Assembly (NCBI GenBank): GCA_965247435.1
Contig: OZ252019.1
Span: 2,604,001 to 2,668,000, forward strand
Direction: 5' to 3'
From: Ilyomonas sp965247435
Lineage (GTDB): Bacteria > Bacteroidota > Bacteroidia > Chitinophagales > Chitinophagaceae
DNA: 64,000 bases
Below are positions 44,704 to 53,651 of the stretch, in pieces. Position numbers and translations under genes: made by a program. A model generated the notes under the pieces. It was not told where the DNA came from and made no database searches. It saw only the letters and a program-made list of their open reading frames with translations. Numbering within the stretch: the stretch's first letter is position 1; each line of letters begins with the position of its first letter.

Positions 44704-45303
44704 TTATTTCAGTTCCTGCAGCTTAATGTTTTTCCAGCGCACTTTTATGCCGCCGCCTTCATGTATCTGCAACGCAATAAAACCGGCGCCCTGCCCTATC
44801 TTTTCATCTTTTATATAGCACATCCGGTGGCCGTTGAGCCACGTAGTTACTTCATCGCCGGCTACCTTTATTTTATAGATATTCCATTCGCCCATCTTCA
44901 GGTATTTTTCATCTTCCGCTTTGGGCTGTATAAGCCAGCCCCTGCCATACGATTCATAAATGCCGCCGGTGTGCTGGCCCGGTGGCGCTACCTCTGCCTG
45001 CCAGCCGCTGATCTTTACGCCTTCCGGTATCTGCGACCTGAAAAATACGCCGCTGTTGCCGTTGGCTTCCTGCAAAAACTGCAGGGTGAGTACAAAGTTT
45101 TTATAGTTTTTGTCCGTAGATAAATAACCGTATTGTTTGTCCGGACCGCTTTCGCAAATCAGCTCGCCCTTGTCGGCATACCATTTTTCGGTGCCGTGTA
45201 TCGTCCAGCCGGTGAGGTCTTTACCATTAAAGATTTTTTCGTTCCGCTGCGCGAAAGCCAGCATAGTTGTAAGCAGGAATACAGGAAGGAATACTGATTT
45301 CAT
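44704..45303 (-). CDS. Exported DUF1080 (3-keto-disaccharide hydrolase-like) protein
   Basis: This is a secreted protein of 199 residues with a signal peptide (MKSVFLPVFLLTTMLAFAQ). The mature part is a single concanavalin-like beta domain of DUF1080, with IFNGKDLTGWTIHGTEKWYA near residue 25. NGNSGVFFRSQIPEG lies near residue 82 and GFIALQIHEGGGIKVRWKNI near the end. Characterised relatives cleave 3-keto-glycosides. No 3-dehydrogenase partner gene is present nearby, so a sugar-degradation role is family inference only. Confidence 0.85.
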   Translation of the reverse strand: MKSVFLPVFLLTTMLAFAQRNEKIFNGKDLTGWTIHGTEKWYADKGELICESGPDKQYGYLSTDKNYKNFVLTLQFLQEANGNSGVFFRSQIPEGVKISGWQAEVAPPGQHTGGIYESYGRGWLIQPKAEDEKYLKMGEWNIYKIKVAGDEVTTWLNGHRMCYIKDEKIGQGAGFIALQIHEGGGIKVRWKNIKLQELK

Positions 45304-45655
45304 GGGTTAATTTGTTTGTACGAATATAAGCAATGGATAGGTGCTGCACTTGGTATTTAGTATGCATTAAATAGATAGCGCTAAAGCGCCTGTTAGCATA
45401 ACGAAGTAAGTAATTTGTCAAAACTATCTATTGTTCTTTTTTTTATGGAAAAAAAAGAACGAAAAAAAGCCACAGGAAAACGATATACAGCACGTTTTCC
45501 TGCAATGCCCTGATATAGCTTCTGTACTGCTGTGAATTGAGCAGCAGTAATGCTACACCGGAGCGAAGAACGATACCGCTTTGTGTCTGTTTGATTCTGA
45601 TAGCGCATTTACTAAAAATATAATTACAGAGCAAGCAAATACAATTTTTGGGTAA
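45304..45655. other. Non-coding region with three successive strong hairpins
   Basis: No gene is supported here. Three perfect inverted repeats follow each other: GTTCTTTTTTTT/AAAAAAAAGAAC around ATGG (45433-45460), CAGGAAAACG/CGTTTTCCTG around ten bases (45473-45502), and TACTGCTG/CAGCAGTA around nine bases (45525-45549). The first could end transcription through its own T run. The set could also be a structured RNA or a degraded repetitive element. Short open frames across it have no family. Confidence 0.45.
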
Positions 45656-46035
45656 AAAAGATCTGTGTCAGCCGATCTGCTACCTGCAGGATGGGTCCCG
45701 GGCTTTTCAGGTGCCCTCCGCGCGAAGCGCGACCTAATAAAAACTTTTTCAGATGCCATCAGCGCTGCTGCGGAGGCCATCTGAAGTTTTTCGGATGCCC
45801 TCCGCAGTTCGTGCGATAGGGTAAAAACTTTTTCGGATGCAGTCAGCGCTCCTGCTGATGCCATCCGAAACGCCGTAGATACGTATCGTAGCTTCCGCCG
45901 ATGCCATCCGAAATGTTTCGGATGGCATCGGCGCTTCTGCCGACAGGCTCCGAACTTCTTCGCATGCTGTCCGCACCCGCGCTGATAGCATCAGAAAGCC
46001 TTTCTGCGCGCATGCCCGCCTGCGCAGCCAGCGTT
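45656..46035 (-). repeat. Tandem array of about nine 42-bp units (paired 21-bp, heptad-coding)
   Basis: Read on the minus strand, nine imperfect 42-base units lie head to tail, starting four bases after the stop of the carboxypeptidase gene: 45993-46035, 45951-45992, 45909-45950, 45866-45908, 45824-45865, 45782-45823, 45740-45781, 45698-45739 and 45656-45697. Each unit is two related 21-base halves. The in-frame halves encode heptads such as DGISRSA and DCIRKSF, or YPIARTA and EGIRKTS, with Ile/Ala/Phe in coiled-coil a/d spacing. Single-base insertions and stop codons (from the unit at 45740 on) break the frame, so no long protein is made now. Units differ most at the ends of the array. Confidence 0.8.
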
Positions 46036-46038
46036 ATC

Positions 46039-47454
46039 TTACTTTTTCAGCTCGTCCAGCACTTCGTATAGCTTATTAATAATGGCATCTACCGAACCAC
46101 CGTGGTTGTTTACAATCAGGGAAAAAACATATTGCCGGCCGCTGCGCGCCCGGTGGTAGCCCGAATAGGCTTTTACACCGGAGATAGTGCCGCTTTTCAT
46201 GTGCATATCGTTGTAAACGGGCAGCGCATTGTAAAAGGTATCGAACCACGGGCGTGTTTCGGCATACAGCAACGCGTGTACAAGGCCGGCGGTGGTTACA
46301 TGGTTTTTGGCAGAAAGGCCGCTGCCATCCGCAGCCCGGAAAGCGCTTTTCTCAATACCGCGCGCCTCCCAGTAATCCCGCAGTATGGCAATGCCGTCAT
46401 CCGTGCTGCCATAGCCTTCTTTTTCCAGCGCGATAGTCTTCACCAGGTCTTCGCCATACATGTTCACGCTTTTCTTCAGAAACCAGTAGATAATACTATC
46501 CAGCGTGGGCGAGTACAGCGTTCCGATGAGCGAGTCGTAGTGCGGCATCGCTTTTTGCGTAAGCCGGAAATCCATCGAGCTTTGCACCGTACCGGTATGC
46601 AGGAAGCCGCTATCGCGGAACATCTTTTTAAGCGCAGCGGCCAGCGGCGTGTACGGCTCGGGCAGCGACCCCGAAACGGTAAACAACCCACCCGCCGGCA
46701 CGGTGCCTTCTATAATGGCCGTTTCGCCATAGGGCGGCAGGTACGGGTAGCTGTTATCGCCGCTGCCCGCGGCGCCGGTTTTAAGTTCGTTGATGATGGT
46801 GGTGTAAGACAAATCGGGATCAATGCTTTTAATGCCCACCGTATCATTCACTTTGCGGGAAGGCTTCAGCACCATATCGTACTGGTTTTCGTGCCAGTTC
46901 AATCCCCAGTTGCCGGCGCCGTAGTAGGTGCCCACATCGTCCCACTCCCAGCCGCCGGGTATCGGGTTAAAGCTGAATTTAGAGCCATCGAGCAACACAT
47001 CGCCCTGGATTTTTTTTATACCTGCGCCACGCAGCACCGCCGCCATGCGGCTCATAATACTATCGGGCTGTGTTTGCAGGTAGCGCCAGCTACCGGTGGT
47101 GGGGTCGCCGCTGCCGGCAATAAACAAGTTGCCATAGAGTACGCCATCGGCTATTTTACCGCTGTAGCCGATATTGGTTTTATACCGGTACTCATCGCCC
47201 AACAGATCCAGCGCGGCAATGGCGGTAAAGACTTTCATATTACTGGCCGGCATCAGGCCCTGCTGCTCGTTTAGCTTATACACTATTTTACCGCTCACCG
47301 CATCGGCCACGCAGAGGCTGGCAATACCATGCTGCAACTGGTCGCTGTGCAGCAGCGCCTTCATTTTGGCAGACAGCCGCTGCTCCAGCGATTGCGCGCA
47401 CAGGGCTGCGCAACAGAAAACCAGTCCGGCGGCCATGCTCATCTTTTTATACAT
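46039..47454 (-). CDS. dacB: D-alanyl-D-alanine carboxypeptidase/endopeptidase (PBP4, DacB type)
   Basis: This is a low-molecular-mass penicillin-binding protein of about 471 residues that trims or opens peptidoglycan cross-links in the periplasm. A signal peptide (MYKKMSMAAGLVFCCAALCA) precedes the SxxK motif in MPASNMKVFTAI (Ser71-Lys74). The SxN motif is in KSVNMYGEDL, and the third motif is KSG in MKSGTISGV. The large insert between SxxK and SxN is typical of PBP4. The ATG at 47454 starts the signal peptide; an upstream codon at 47481 is unlikely. A tandem repeat array begins right after its stop. A long antisense open frame on the plus strand is not a gene. Confidence 0.92.
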   Translation of the reverse strand: MYKKMSMAAGLVFCCAALCAQSLEQRLSAKMKALLHSDQLQHGIASLCVADAVSGKIVYKLNEQQGLMPASNMKVFTAIAALDLLGDEYRYKTNIGYSGKIADGVLYGNLFIAGSGDPTTGSWRYLQTQPDSIMSRMAAVLRGAGIKKIQGDVLLDGSKFSFNPIPGGWEWDDVGTYYGAGNWGLNWHENQYDMVLKPSRKVNDTVGIKSIDPDLSYTTIINELKTGAAGSGDNSYPYLPPYGETAIIEGTVPAGGLFTVSGSLPEPYTPLAAALKKMFRDSGFLHTGTVQSSMDFRLTQKAMPHYDSLIGTLYSPTLDSIIYWFLKKSVNMYGEDLVKTIALEKEGYGSTDDGIAILRDYWEARGIEKSAFRAADGSGLSAKNHVTTAGLVHALLYAETRPWFDTFYNALPVYNDMHMKSGTISGVKAYSGYHRARSGRQYVFSLIVNNHGGSVDAIINKLYEVLDELKK

Positions 47455-47564
47455 GCCCCGAAAGTAAAAGAGATCGCCCAAACAGTAACATATAGGAAAT
47501 AGTTTTTAGGATGGCGGGTAAAAAGGAGCTATGGAGAAAGGAAAGCAGCGAAATGAATAACACT

Positions 47565-47572
47565 TACTTTTG
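47565..47572 (+). promoter_or_regulatory. -7 box (TACTTTTG) upstream of cinA
   Basis: This is an exact TAnnTTTG match 27 bases before the cinA ATG, in the gap divergent from dacB. A -33 TTG at normal distance is not clear. Confidence 0.5.
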
Positions 47573-47599
47573 CTGCCCCGATAATGAAACACCGGTTAT

Positions 47600-48856
47600 A
47601 TGAAAGAAATTACCGCCTCGATAATTACGATTGGAGATGAACTGCTGATAGGCCAGGTGATAGATACCAACAGCGCCTGGTTAGGGCAGGAACTTAACAA
47701 GATAGGCGTCTGGCTGCGCCGCCGGGTGGCCGTGGGCGATGTGTGGGAGGAGATATGGCAGGCGCTGGACGGGGAAAGCACGGCTGCGGATATTGTACTG
47801 ATTACGGGCGGCCTCGGCCCTACCGCCGATGATATTACGAAGCCGCTGCTGAATAAATATTTTGGGGGTAAGCTGGTAACGGATGAGGCCGCGCTGGCGA
47901 ATGTAAAAAATATTTTTACCCGTATTTTGAAGCGGCCGATGCTGGACGTAAACCTGAGACAGGCCGAAGTGCCGGATACCTGCACCGTAATACAAAATAC
48001 CAACGGCACCGCGCCGGGGATGTGGTTTGAAAAGAACAATACGATATTCGTAAGTATGCCCGGCGTGCCGCACGAGATGAAAGGCATGATGACAAAAAAC
48101 GTATTACCCAAGCTGCAGGAGCGGTTTACCCTGCAGCACATCAGCCACCGGACGATGCTGGTGGCCGGCATCGGCGAGTCTTTTTTAGCCGAAAAAATAA
48201 AAAGTTTTGAAACCGCCTTACCGGCGCACGTAAAGCTGGCGTACCTGCCCAACTACGGCCTCGTACGCCTGCGCCTGACCGCCAAAGGCGATGATAAAGC
48301 AACCGTAGAGCGGGAAATAACAGCGCTGCAGGAAAGTTTGCAGCCGCTGATACAGGATGTGCTGGTGGCAACAGAAGATATAAGTATGGAAACGGTACTG
48401 GGCCGCCTGCTGAATGAAAAGAAAAAAACCGTTGCCACCGCCGAAAGCTGTACCGGCGGCTATATATCGCACCTGATGACGGCGAATCCGAAGTCTTCGT
48501 CTTTCTTTACCGGCAGCGTGGTCTGCTACGATAAACGCATAAAGGAAGAAGTACTGGGCGTTGATAAAAAGGTACTGGATGAACAAGGCACCGTTTGCCG
48601 GGAAGTGGTAGAGCAAATGGTAAAAGGAATGCTCGACCTTGTAAACAGCGATTATGCGATTGCCGTAACCGGCCTGATGGGTCCGGATGCCGGCGATGAA
48701 GGTAAGCCTGTTGGCACCGTATGGATAGCCGTGGGCAGTAAGGAAAAAGTGGAAGCACAGGATTTCTTTTTCCGGTTCGACCGGCGCAGAAATATAGAGC
48801 TGACTGCCGTAGCTGCGCTTAATAAACTGCGGTTGTTTATCCTGGCCAATAACTAA
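47600..48856 (+). CDS. cinA: CinA family nicotinamide-nucleotide deamidase/ADP-ribose pyrophosphatase
   Basis: CinA recycles pyridine nucleotides: its N-terminal COG1058 domain is an ADP-ribose pyrophosphatase-like domain and its C-terminal domain deamidates nicotinamide mononucleotide. The 418-residue protein has the start SIITIGDELLIGQVIDTNSA, the TGGLGPTADDITK segment near residue 74, and GTAPGMWFE. The C-terminal domain has TVATAESCTGGYISHLMT near residues 277-294 and later AVTGLMGPDAGDEGKPVGTV. Both domains are complete. A competence role is known in some bacteria but cannot be inferred here. Confidence 0.92.
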   Translation: MKEITASIITIGDELLIGQVIDTNSAWLGQELNKIGVWLRRRVAVGDVWEEIWQALDGESTAADIVLITGGLGPTADDITKPLLNKYFGGKLVTDEAALANVKNIFTRILKRPMLDVNLRQAEVPDTCTVIQNTNGTAPGMWFEKNNTIFVSMPGVPHEMKGMMTKNVLPKLQERFTLQHISHRTMLVAGIGESFLAEKIKSFETALPAHVKLAYLPNYGLVRLRLTAKGDDKATVEREITALQESLQPLIQDVLVATEDISMETVLGRLLNEKKKTVATAESCTGGYISHLMTANPKSSSFFTGSVVCYDKRIKEEVLGVDKKVLDEQGTVCREVVEQMVKGMLDLVNSDYAIAVTGLMGPDAGDEGKPVGTVWIAVGSKEKVEAQDFFFRFDRRRNIELTAVAALNKLRLFILANN

Positions 48857-48986
48857 CCCTTTATTCTCAGCCAATAATTTTATTTTTGAACGAGCAACAG
48901 CATCTGTTATTTATTGATGAGAAAATGGCCCGTTGGCATTTACAAACGTATAATCACCCTTTAATTGCTTTAAAATTTCAATTGTT

Positions 48987-50330
48987 ATGTCAGTAGTAGA
49001 TCTTATAATGCCAAAGCTTGGGGAGAGTATCATGGAAGCCACCATTTTGAAATGGCATAAAAAGGCAGGCGATACAATAGGCAATGATGAAACAGTGCTG
49101 GATATTGCTACCGATAAAGTGGACAGCGAAGTGCCATCTACGGCTGCCGGCACCATTACCGAACTCCTTTTCAACGAAAACGACGTAGTGCCCATCGGCG
49201 CGGTAATCGCGCGTATCAATACGAATAGCAGTACCGAAGTGGTGCCGCCGGCCATAAAACCACCGCCGGAAGAAGCGGACGTACCGGTGCCTTATCTGCC
49301 ACAGCCAACGCCGGTGGTAAACAAGCCTACGGCAGTAACCAACCGCTTTTACTCGCCCCTCGTTTTAAATATCGCCAACAGCGAAGGCATTGCCATGACG
49401 GAACTGGAAACGATACCCGGCACCGGCAACGACAACCGGGTAACCAAGAAAGATATACTTACCTATGTAGAACAGAAAAAGCAGGGCAAAAGCCTGCAAA
49501 TGACTCCGCAAACAACAGCCCAACCATCTGTTACATCGCTACCGCAACAGGCAATTATTGCTACACCGCCCGAACCACAGGCTGCGCCGCAAACAGGCAA
49601 GCCAGTTATTTACGAAGGCAATGTGGAGATTATAGAAATGGACCGGATGCGGAAGCTGATAGCCAAACACATGGTGGACAGTAAGCGCACGAGCCCGCAT
49701 GTAACCAGTTTTGCAGAGGCCGATGTAACTAATATGGTGCTGTGGCGCGATAAGGTAAAACAGGATTTTGAAAAGCGGGAGAATACCAAAATAACGTTTA
49801 CACCTATTTTTATAGATTGTATTGTACGGGTAATGAAGCGCTTTCCCATCATCAACAGCTCGGTTGATGGCGACCGGATTATTATCAAAAAAGACATTAA
49901 TATCGGCATGGCCACCGCCATGCCTTCCGGCAACTTAATTGTGCCGGTGATAAAGAACGCAGACCATCTCAATCTCATCGGCCTCAGTAAGTCTGTAAAC
50001 ACCCTCGCCGCCAATGCCCGCAATAATAAGTTAAGGCCGGATGATACGCAGGGCGGCACCTTTACCTTTACCAATGTCGGCACCTTCGGCAGTCTTATGG
50101 GAACCCCCATTATTAACCAGCCGCAGGTAGCTATACTGGCTGTAGGCGTTATCAAAAAGCGACCGGTGGTAATAGAAACCGCGCATGGCGATAGCATCGG
50201 CATCCGGCAGATGATGTATCTATCGCTTAGTTACGATCACCGGATTGTGGACGGCAGCATCGGCGCTTCTTTTTTAACGGCGGTGGCGCAGGAATTTGAA
50301 AAATGGGATTTAAACCGGCAATTGATATAA
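48987..50330 (+). CDS. 2-oxo acid dehydrogenase dihydrolipoyl acyltransferase (E2)
   Basis: This is the core E2 subunit of a pyruvate, branched-chain or 2-oxoglutarate dehydrogenase complex, 447 residues. There is one lipoyl domain at residues 1-80, with the lipoylated lysine in TDKVDSEV (Lys44). A Pro/Ala linker follows, then a peripheral-subunit-binding domain (YSPLVLNIANSEGIAMTELE, near residue 121), a second linker, and the catalytic domain ending with SYDHRIVDGSIGASFL, which holds the H-x3-DG active site. Which complex it belongs to is not clear; the branched-chain/BkdB-like type is plausible. No E1 or E3 genes adjoin it, but lipA is 2.2 kb downstream. Confidence 0.9.
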   Translation: MSVVDLIMPKLGESIMEATILKWHKKAGDTIGNDETVLDIATDKVDSEVPSTAAGTITELLFNENDVVPIGAVIARINTNSSTEVVPPAIKPPPEEADVPVPYLPQPTPVVNKPTAVTNRFYSPLVLNIANSEGIAMTELETIPGTGNDNRVTKKDILTYVEQKKQGKSLQMTPQTTAQPSVTSLPQQAIIATPPEPQAAPQTGKPVIYEGNVEIIEMDRMRKLIAKHMVDSKRTSPHVTSFAEADVTNMVLWRDKVKQDFEKRENTKITFTPIFIDCIVRVMKRFPIINSSVDGDRIIIKKDINIGMATAMPSGNLIVPVIKNADHLNLIGLSKSVNTLAANARNNKLRPDDTQGGTFTFTNVGTFGSLMGTPIINQPQVAILAVGVIKKRPVVIETAHGDSIGIRQMMYLSLSYDHRIVDGSIGASFLTAVAQEFEKWDLNRQLI

Positions 50331-50485
50331 CTAATTTTTAGAGTAACAGCCATTATAGCTCTGTTTAAAAGTTAAAATGTTGTTTTTAAATTATTTAAGT
50401 AAAAACTTTTTACTGTTACATCCGTTTGTCGTAAATTTTCGTATAGATTTAGTTGGATCTACCATTCAAAACAATTTATCCCTGC

Positions 50486-50896
50486 ATGCAAAACCTACAG
50501 TATATACATATACTCGTGGCTGAAGACAATATCATTAATCAGATGCTTATTGTAAAGATGTTGTCTGCACTCGGCTGTAAAGCAGACGTAGTAGAGAATG
50601 GTGCGCTTGCAATAGAAGCCTGCAGGTTGCAGGCATACGATCTTATTTTTATGGATTACCAGATGCCGGAGACAGACGGTGTGGAAGCTGCCAGGAGCAT
50701 CAAGCAAAACTGCAGCCTGCAACAGCAGCCGGTAATTATTCTGATGACAGCCAACCTGCTCGTAAACGACGATTACCTGAACCATCCGGGCGTGCTGGAC
50801 GATTTTTTAAAGAAGCCGTTTACCATCCAGGAAATGTCCGGCAAAATAGAAAAGTGGCAATCCAAATATGCTGCCATTGCTTCCAAAGACCAATGA
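50486..50896 (+). CDS. Single-domain response regulator (receiver)
   Basis: This is a stand-alone CheY-like receiver of 136 residues. The acidic pair is in ILVAEDNIINQ (near residue 13). The phospho-acceptor Asp57 is in YDLIFMDYQMPETDG, the switch Thr is in ILMTAN near residue 87, and the Lys is in FLKKPF. The sequence resembles receivers attached to hybrid kinases. No output domain and no adjacent kinase are present, so its partner is unknown. The start is the ATG at 50486; a TTG at 50453 is in frame upstream. Confidence 0.85.
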   Translation: MQNLQYIHILVAEDNIINQMLIVKMLSALGCKADVVENGALAIEACRLQAYDLIFMDYQMPETDGVEAARSIKQNCSLQQQPVIILMTANLLVNDDYLNHPGVLDDFLKKPFTIQEMSGKIEKWQSKYAAIASKDQ

Positions 50897-50904
50897 CTTC
50901 CTTT

Positions 50905-51072
50905 TTACATACCGTGCGGAAACAATATCTGATCTATTAATCTTACCGGCGCATTCAGCCCGTGCGCCTGTAGAGTTATATTATTTTTTGGTATAAGCAG
51001 ATTGCCGGCCCCCGAACTTACAATAACAGTGAAGATCAACAGAAACAATCCTGTAAACTTTACTTTTTTCAT
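50905..51072 (-). CDS. Small exported peptide, hypothetical
   Basis: This is a frame of 55 codons starting MKKVKFTGLFLLIFTVIVSS, a clear signal-peptide or single-helix sequence, then NNITLQAHGLNAPVRLIDQI. It may be a small membrane or exported peptide. There is no family match that I recognise. It lies in the gap between the receiver gene (eight bases away, convergent) and osmC. The frame extends upstream to 51153, but the signal-like start favours 51072. Confidence 0.4.
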   Translation of the reverse strand: MKKVKFTGLFLLIFTVIVSSGAGNLLIPKNNITLQAHGLNAPVRLIDQILFPHGM

Positions 51073-51230
51073 CGCGGTTAATTTTCTAAAAATTACTTTC
51101 GAAAGCCGGTTTGCAGAATGCTTTTGAACACAGCAAAAATACAACGCGGGCATACGCTGTAAAACCGCATGAATATGTGATCTGGCAGCGTTTTACTATA
51201 ATGACAAATGAATGGAAGTAATTTAAAGTA

Positions 51231-51647
51231 TCAGGCGGGCTGATGCCAGCCAAAATTAATCGTTACCGCTATATCCGGATGGATGCTTTTAACAACCGGG
51301 CAGGTTTGCGCCGCCCGCTCCAGTATTGTACGTTGCTTTTCATCTGCCTGCAGCGTATCCGGAAAGCTGAAATCTACTTCAATTCCGCTTATACGGCGCG
51401 GGTTATCTGCCATCTTTTTTGTAATGCCGATCGTTGTTCCTTCAATATCCAGTTGCATATCGCGCGCCTTGATACCCATGATCGTAAGCATGCAGCTACC
51501 GAGTGCTGCAGCCACAATATCCGTAGGTGAAAAACGTTCTCCTTTACCATGGTTATCAGTCGGTGCATCGGTTTCAATTACCGAGTTGCTTTGCAGGTGC
51601 GTAGCTGCAGTTCTTAGGTTTCCTTTATATATTATTTGTGACGTCAT
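51231..51647 (-). CDS. OsmC family protein
   Basis: This is an OsmC-fold protein of 138 residues that reduces organic hydroperoxides with two cysteines. The first is in AAALGSCMLTIMG near residue 52, and the second is in QTCPVVKSIHPD near residue 114. The early RFSPTDIVAAALG segment is family-typical. Length fits the short OsmC-like branch. The ATG at 51647 starts the first strand (MTSQIIYKGNLRTAATH), while the frame is open much further upstream without family features. It diverges from the following gene over only 52 bases. Confidence 0.87.
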   Translation of the reverse strand: MTSQIIYKGNLRTAATHLQSNSVIETDAPTDNHGKGERFSPTDIVAAALGSCMLTIMGIKARDMQLDIEGTTIGITKKMADNPRRISGIEVDFSFPDTLQADEKQRTILERAAQTCPVVKSIHPDIAVTINFGWHQPA

Positions 51648-51699
51648 TGCTCTATTTTTACATAAATTTATAAGTATCAAAAGTATCAAATCTATTAAC

Positions 51700-52491
51700 G
51701 TGAAGAAGTTATCGCTCGTATCATTTCTTATTTTATTATCCTTGTTTTCGGTAGCGCAAAGCAAAACAAAAGAACAAAAAAGACAGGAGAAGAATGCACG
51801 TATCAACCAGATGATGAAAGAGGAAGAAGAAGGTGCGCTGGTGTATAATAAACAGAGTGCTTTCGGCGCCAAGCTTAATACCGATGGCTACGCCCTGTTT
51901 TATGAGCACGGAAAGTACAAAACTATAAAAACAACTAACCTTTGGTGGATTGAATTAGGCGAGCGCAAAGATCCGAAGGAAAAAAGAAGTGTACTGGGCG
52001 ATGGCGCAGGTTTCCAGATTGGCAATCCGTTTATCTATGGTAAGATCAACAATTTTTATAACCTTAAAGCAGGCTTTGGTCAGCAACGGCTCATCGGGGG
52101 TAAAGATGTGAAAAACGGTGTAGCCGTATCAGCAATTTATGGCGGCGGCATCAGCGCCGGATTATTAAAACCCTATTATGTAGATGGGTTAGACAGCAGC
52201 GGAATAGTGCAGCGCGTTAAATATACACCCAAAACACAGGATATTTTTCTTTCCGCTATAAGTGGCGTAAGCGTTACGAAAGGCTTTAACGAAATAAAAT
52301 TTGTACCGGGCCTGCACGCCCGTGCCGCGCTGCGGTTCGATTACGGACATTTCAATGAATTGCTTTCGGCAATTGAGACAGGTATCAATGCGGCCTATTA
52401 TACAAAAAATATAAACATGATGTTTAATGAGCCTGGCAAGAAATTCTTTTTTAATGCTTATATAGCACTTGAAATAGGCAAGCGAAAGTAA
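51700..52491 (+). CDS. Exported outer-membrane-associated beta-rich protein
   Basis: This is a protein of 263 residues with a signal peptide (KKLSLVSFLILLSLFSVAQ). The mature part begins with a charged, lysine/glutamate-rich helix (KTKEQKRQEKNARINQMMKE) near residues 22-41. It then reads as beta strands, including YEHGKYKTIKTTNLWWIELG and YGGGISAGLLKPYYV, and ends NAYIALEIGKRK, as outer-membrane barrels often do. I recognise no named family. The start is GTG at 51700, since the signal peptide starts here, although the same frame extends upstream across osmC on the other strand. Confidence 0.65.
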   Translation: MKKLSLVSFLILLSLFSVAQSKTKEQKRQEKNARINQMMKEEEEGALVYNKQSAFGAKLNTDGYALFYEHGKYKTIKTTNLWWIELGERKDPKEKRSVLGDGAGFQIGNPFIYGKINNFYNLKAGFGQQRLIGGKDVKNGVAVSAIYGGGISAGLLKPYYVDGLDSSGIVQRVKYTPKTQDIFLSAISGVSVTKGFNEIKFVPGLHARAALRFDYGHFNELLSAIETGINAAYYTKNINMMFNEPGKKFFFNAYIALEIGKRK

Positions 52492-52578
52492 TTTAATTTT
52501 ATCCGGTTATCAGCCGTAAGCTGGCTTATCCAACCCAACATTACAGCTATTCCAATTACATTCAAACAGTATCCTTAC

Positions 52579-53523
52579 ATGCAGGAATTACCCATTGCAC
52601 CGGCGCAACAAACAACAGAAGAGATAAAGATTAAAAAGCCTAACTGGCTGCGTGTAAAACTGCCGATCGGTGAAAGTTATAAGCACGTACGCAGCCTTGT
52701 AGATACGCACAAACTTCATACGATCTGCGAAAGCGGCAACTGCCCGAATATGGGCGAATGCTGGGGCGCAGGCACCGCTACTTTTATGATACTCGGCAAT
52801 GTGTGTACGCGCAGTTGCGGTTTTTGCGCAGTTGCAACCGGCCGGCCGGAAGCTGTTGATTGGGACGAACCACAACGGGTGGCAGAAGCGATCTACCTGA
52901 TGAAAGTAAAACACGCAGTAATAACCAGTGTGGACCGGGATGAACTGAAAGACGGCGGCTCCATTATCTGGAACAATACAATTAAGGCAGTAAAAGCGCT
53001 TAATCCCGCCACTACATTAGAAACATTAATCCCAGACTTTAAAGGACAGGGAGAAAATATACAGCAGATTATTGATGCTGCGCCGGAAGTCGTAAGTCAT
53101 AATGTGGAAACCGTAGAACGACTAACGCGGCAGGTGCGCATACAGGCCAAATACCGGCGCAGTATTGAAGTGTTGCGGTTGCTGAAACATGGCGGCATGC
53201 GCACAAAAACTGGCATCATGCTCGGTCTTGGCGAAACCAAAGCGGAAGTAGTGCAAACACTCGAAGACCTGGCTGCTGTAAAGGTGGATGTTATTACACT
53301 TGGTCAATACCTGCAGCCTACAAAAAAGCATTTACCAGTGCACCGTTTTGTGCACCCCGATGAGTTTGCAGAGCTACGCGAAATTGGCTACGGGCTGGGT
53401 TTTGACTATGTAGAAAGCGGTCCATTGGTGCGCTCTTCCTACCATAGCGAAAAGCACGTACTGGAAGGATATGGAAGAAACAGGTGGATAGCCGAAAAGG
53501 AACTGCAGCAGTTTAGTGTTTAA
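52579..53523 (+). CDS. lipA: Lipoyl synthase
   Basis: LipA inserts two sulfur atoms into octanoyl groups on carrier proteins to form lipoyl cofactors. The 314-residue protein has the auxiliary iron-sulfur motif CESGNCPNMGEC near residues 50-61 and the radical SAM motif CTRSCGFC near residues 76-83. SVDRDELKDGGS near residue 115, KTGIMLGLGE near residue 212, and the C-terminal GPLVRSSYHSE serine motif complete the family pattern. It serves enzymes like the E2 encoded nearby. No lipB is in the window. Confidence 0.96.
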   Translation: MQELPIAPAQQTTEEIKIKKPNWLRVKLPIGESYKHVRSLVDTHKLHTICESGNCPNMGECWGAGTATFMILGNVCTRSCGFCAVATGRPEAVDWDEPQRVAEAIYLMKVKHAVITSVDRDELKDGGSIIWNNTIKAVKALNPATTLETLIPDFKGQGENIQQIIDAAPEVVSHNVETVERLTRQVRIQAKYRRSIEVLRLLKHGGMRTKTGIMLGLGETKAEVVQTLEDLAAVKVDVITLGQYLQPTKKHLPVHRFVHPDEFAELREIGYGLGFDYVESGPLVRSSYHSEKHVLEGYGRNRWIAEKELQQFSV

Positions 53524-53651
53524 TCAGCACACAGCTACCTATTTTATTCACTCCGTTTGCTTACCGGCGCCAGCTTTCTTCGCATGTTAACATGGTTGCA
53601 ACTGCAAGGCAGGCTTACAAAAGCATCATTTACATTGTTTGATTTCTCACA

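Noticed and set aside
45656..46035. CRISPR array
   Set aside because: The repeats are contiguous with no spacers, vary along their whole length, and are not palindromic; no cas genes are present.
46102..47274. A 390-codon open frame on the strand opposite the PBP4 gene
   Set aside because: The PBP4 frame has all catalytic motifs and a signal peptide; the antisense frame has no recognisable features and is open only because of the codon use of the real gene.
48218..48874. A 218-codon open frame opposite cinA
   Set aside because: It lies fully antisense to a complete CinA coding sequence and has no family features.
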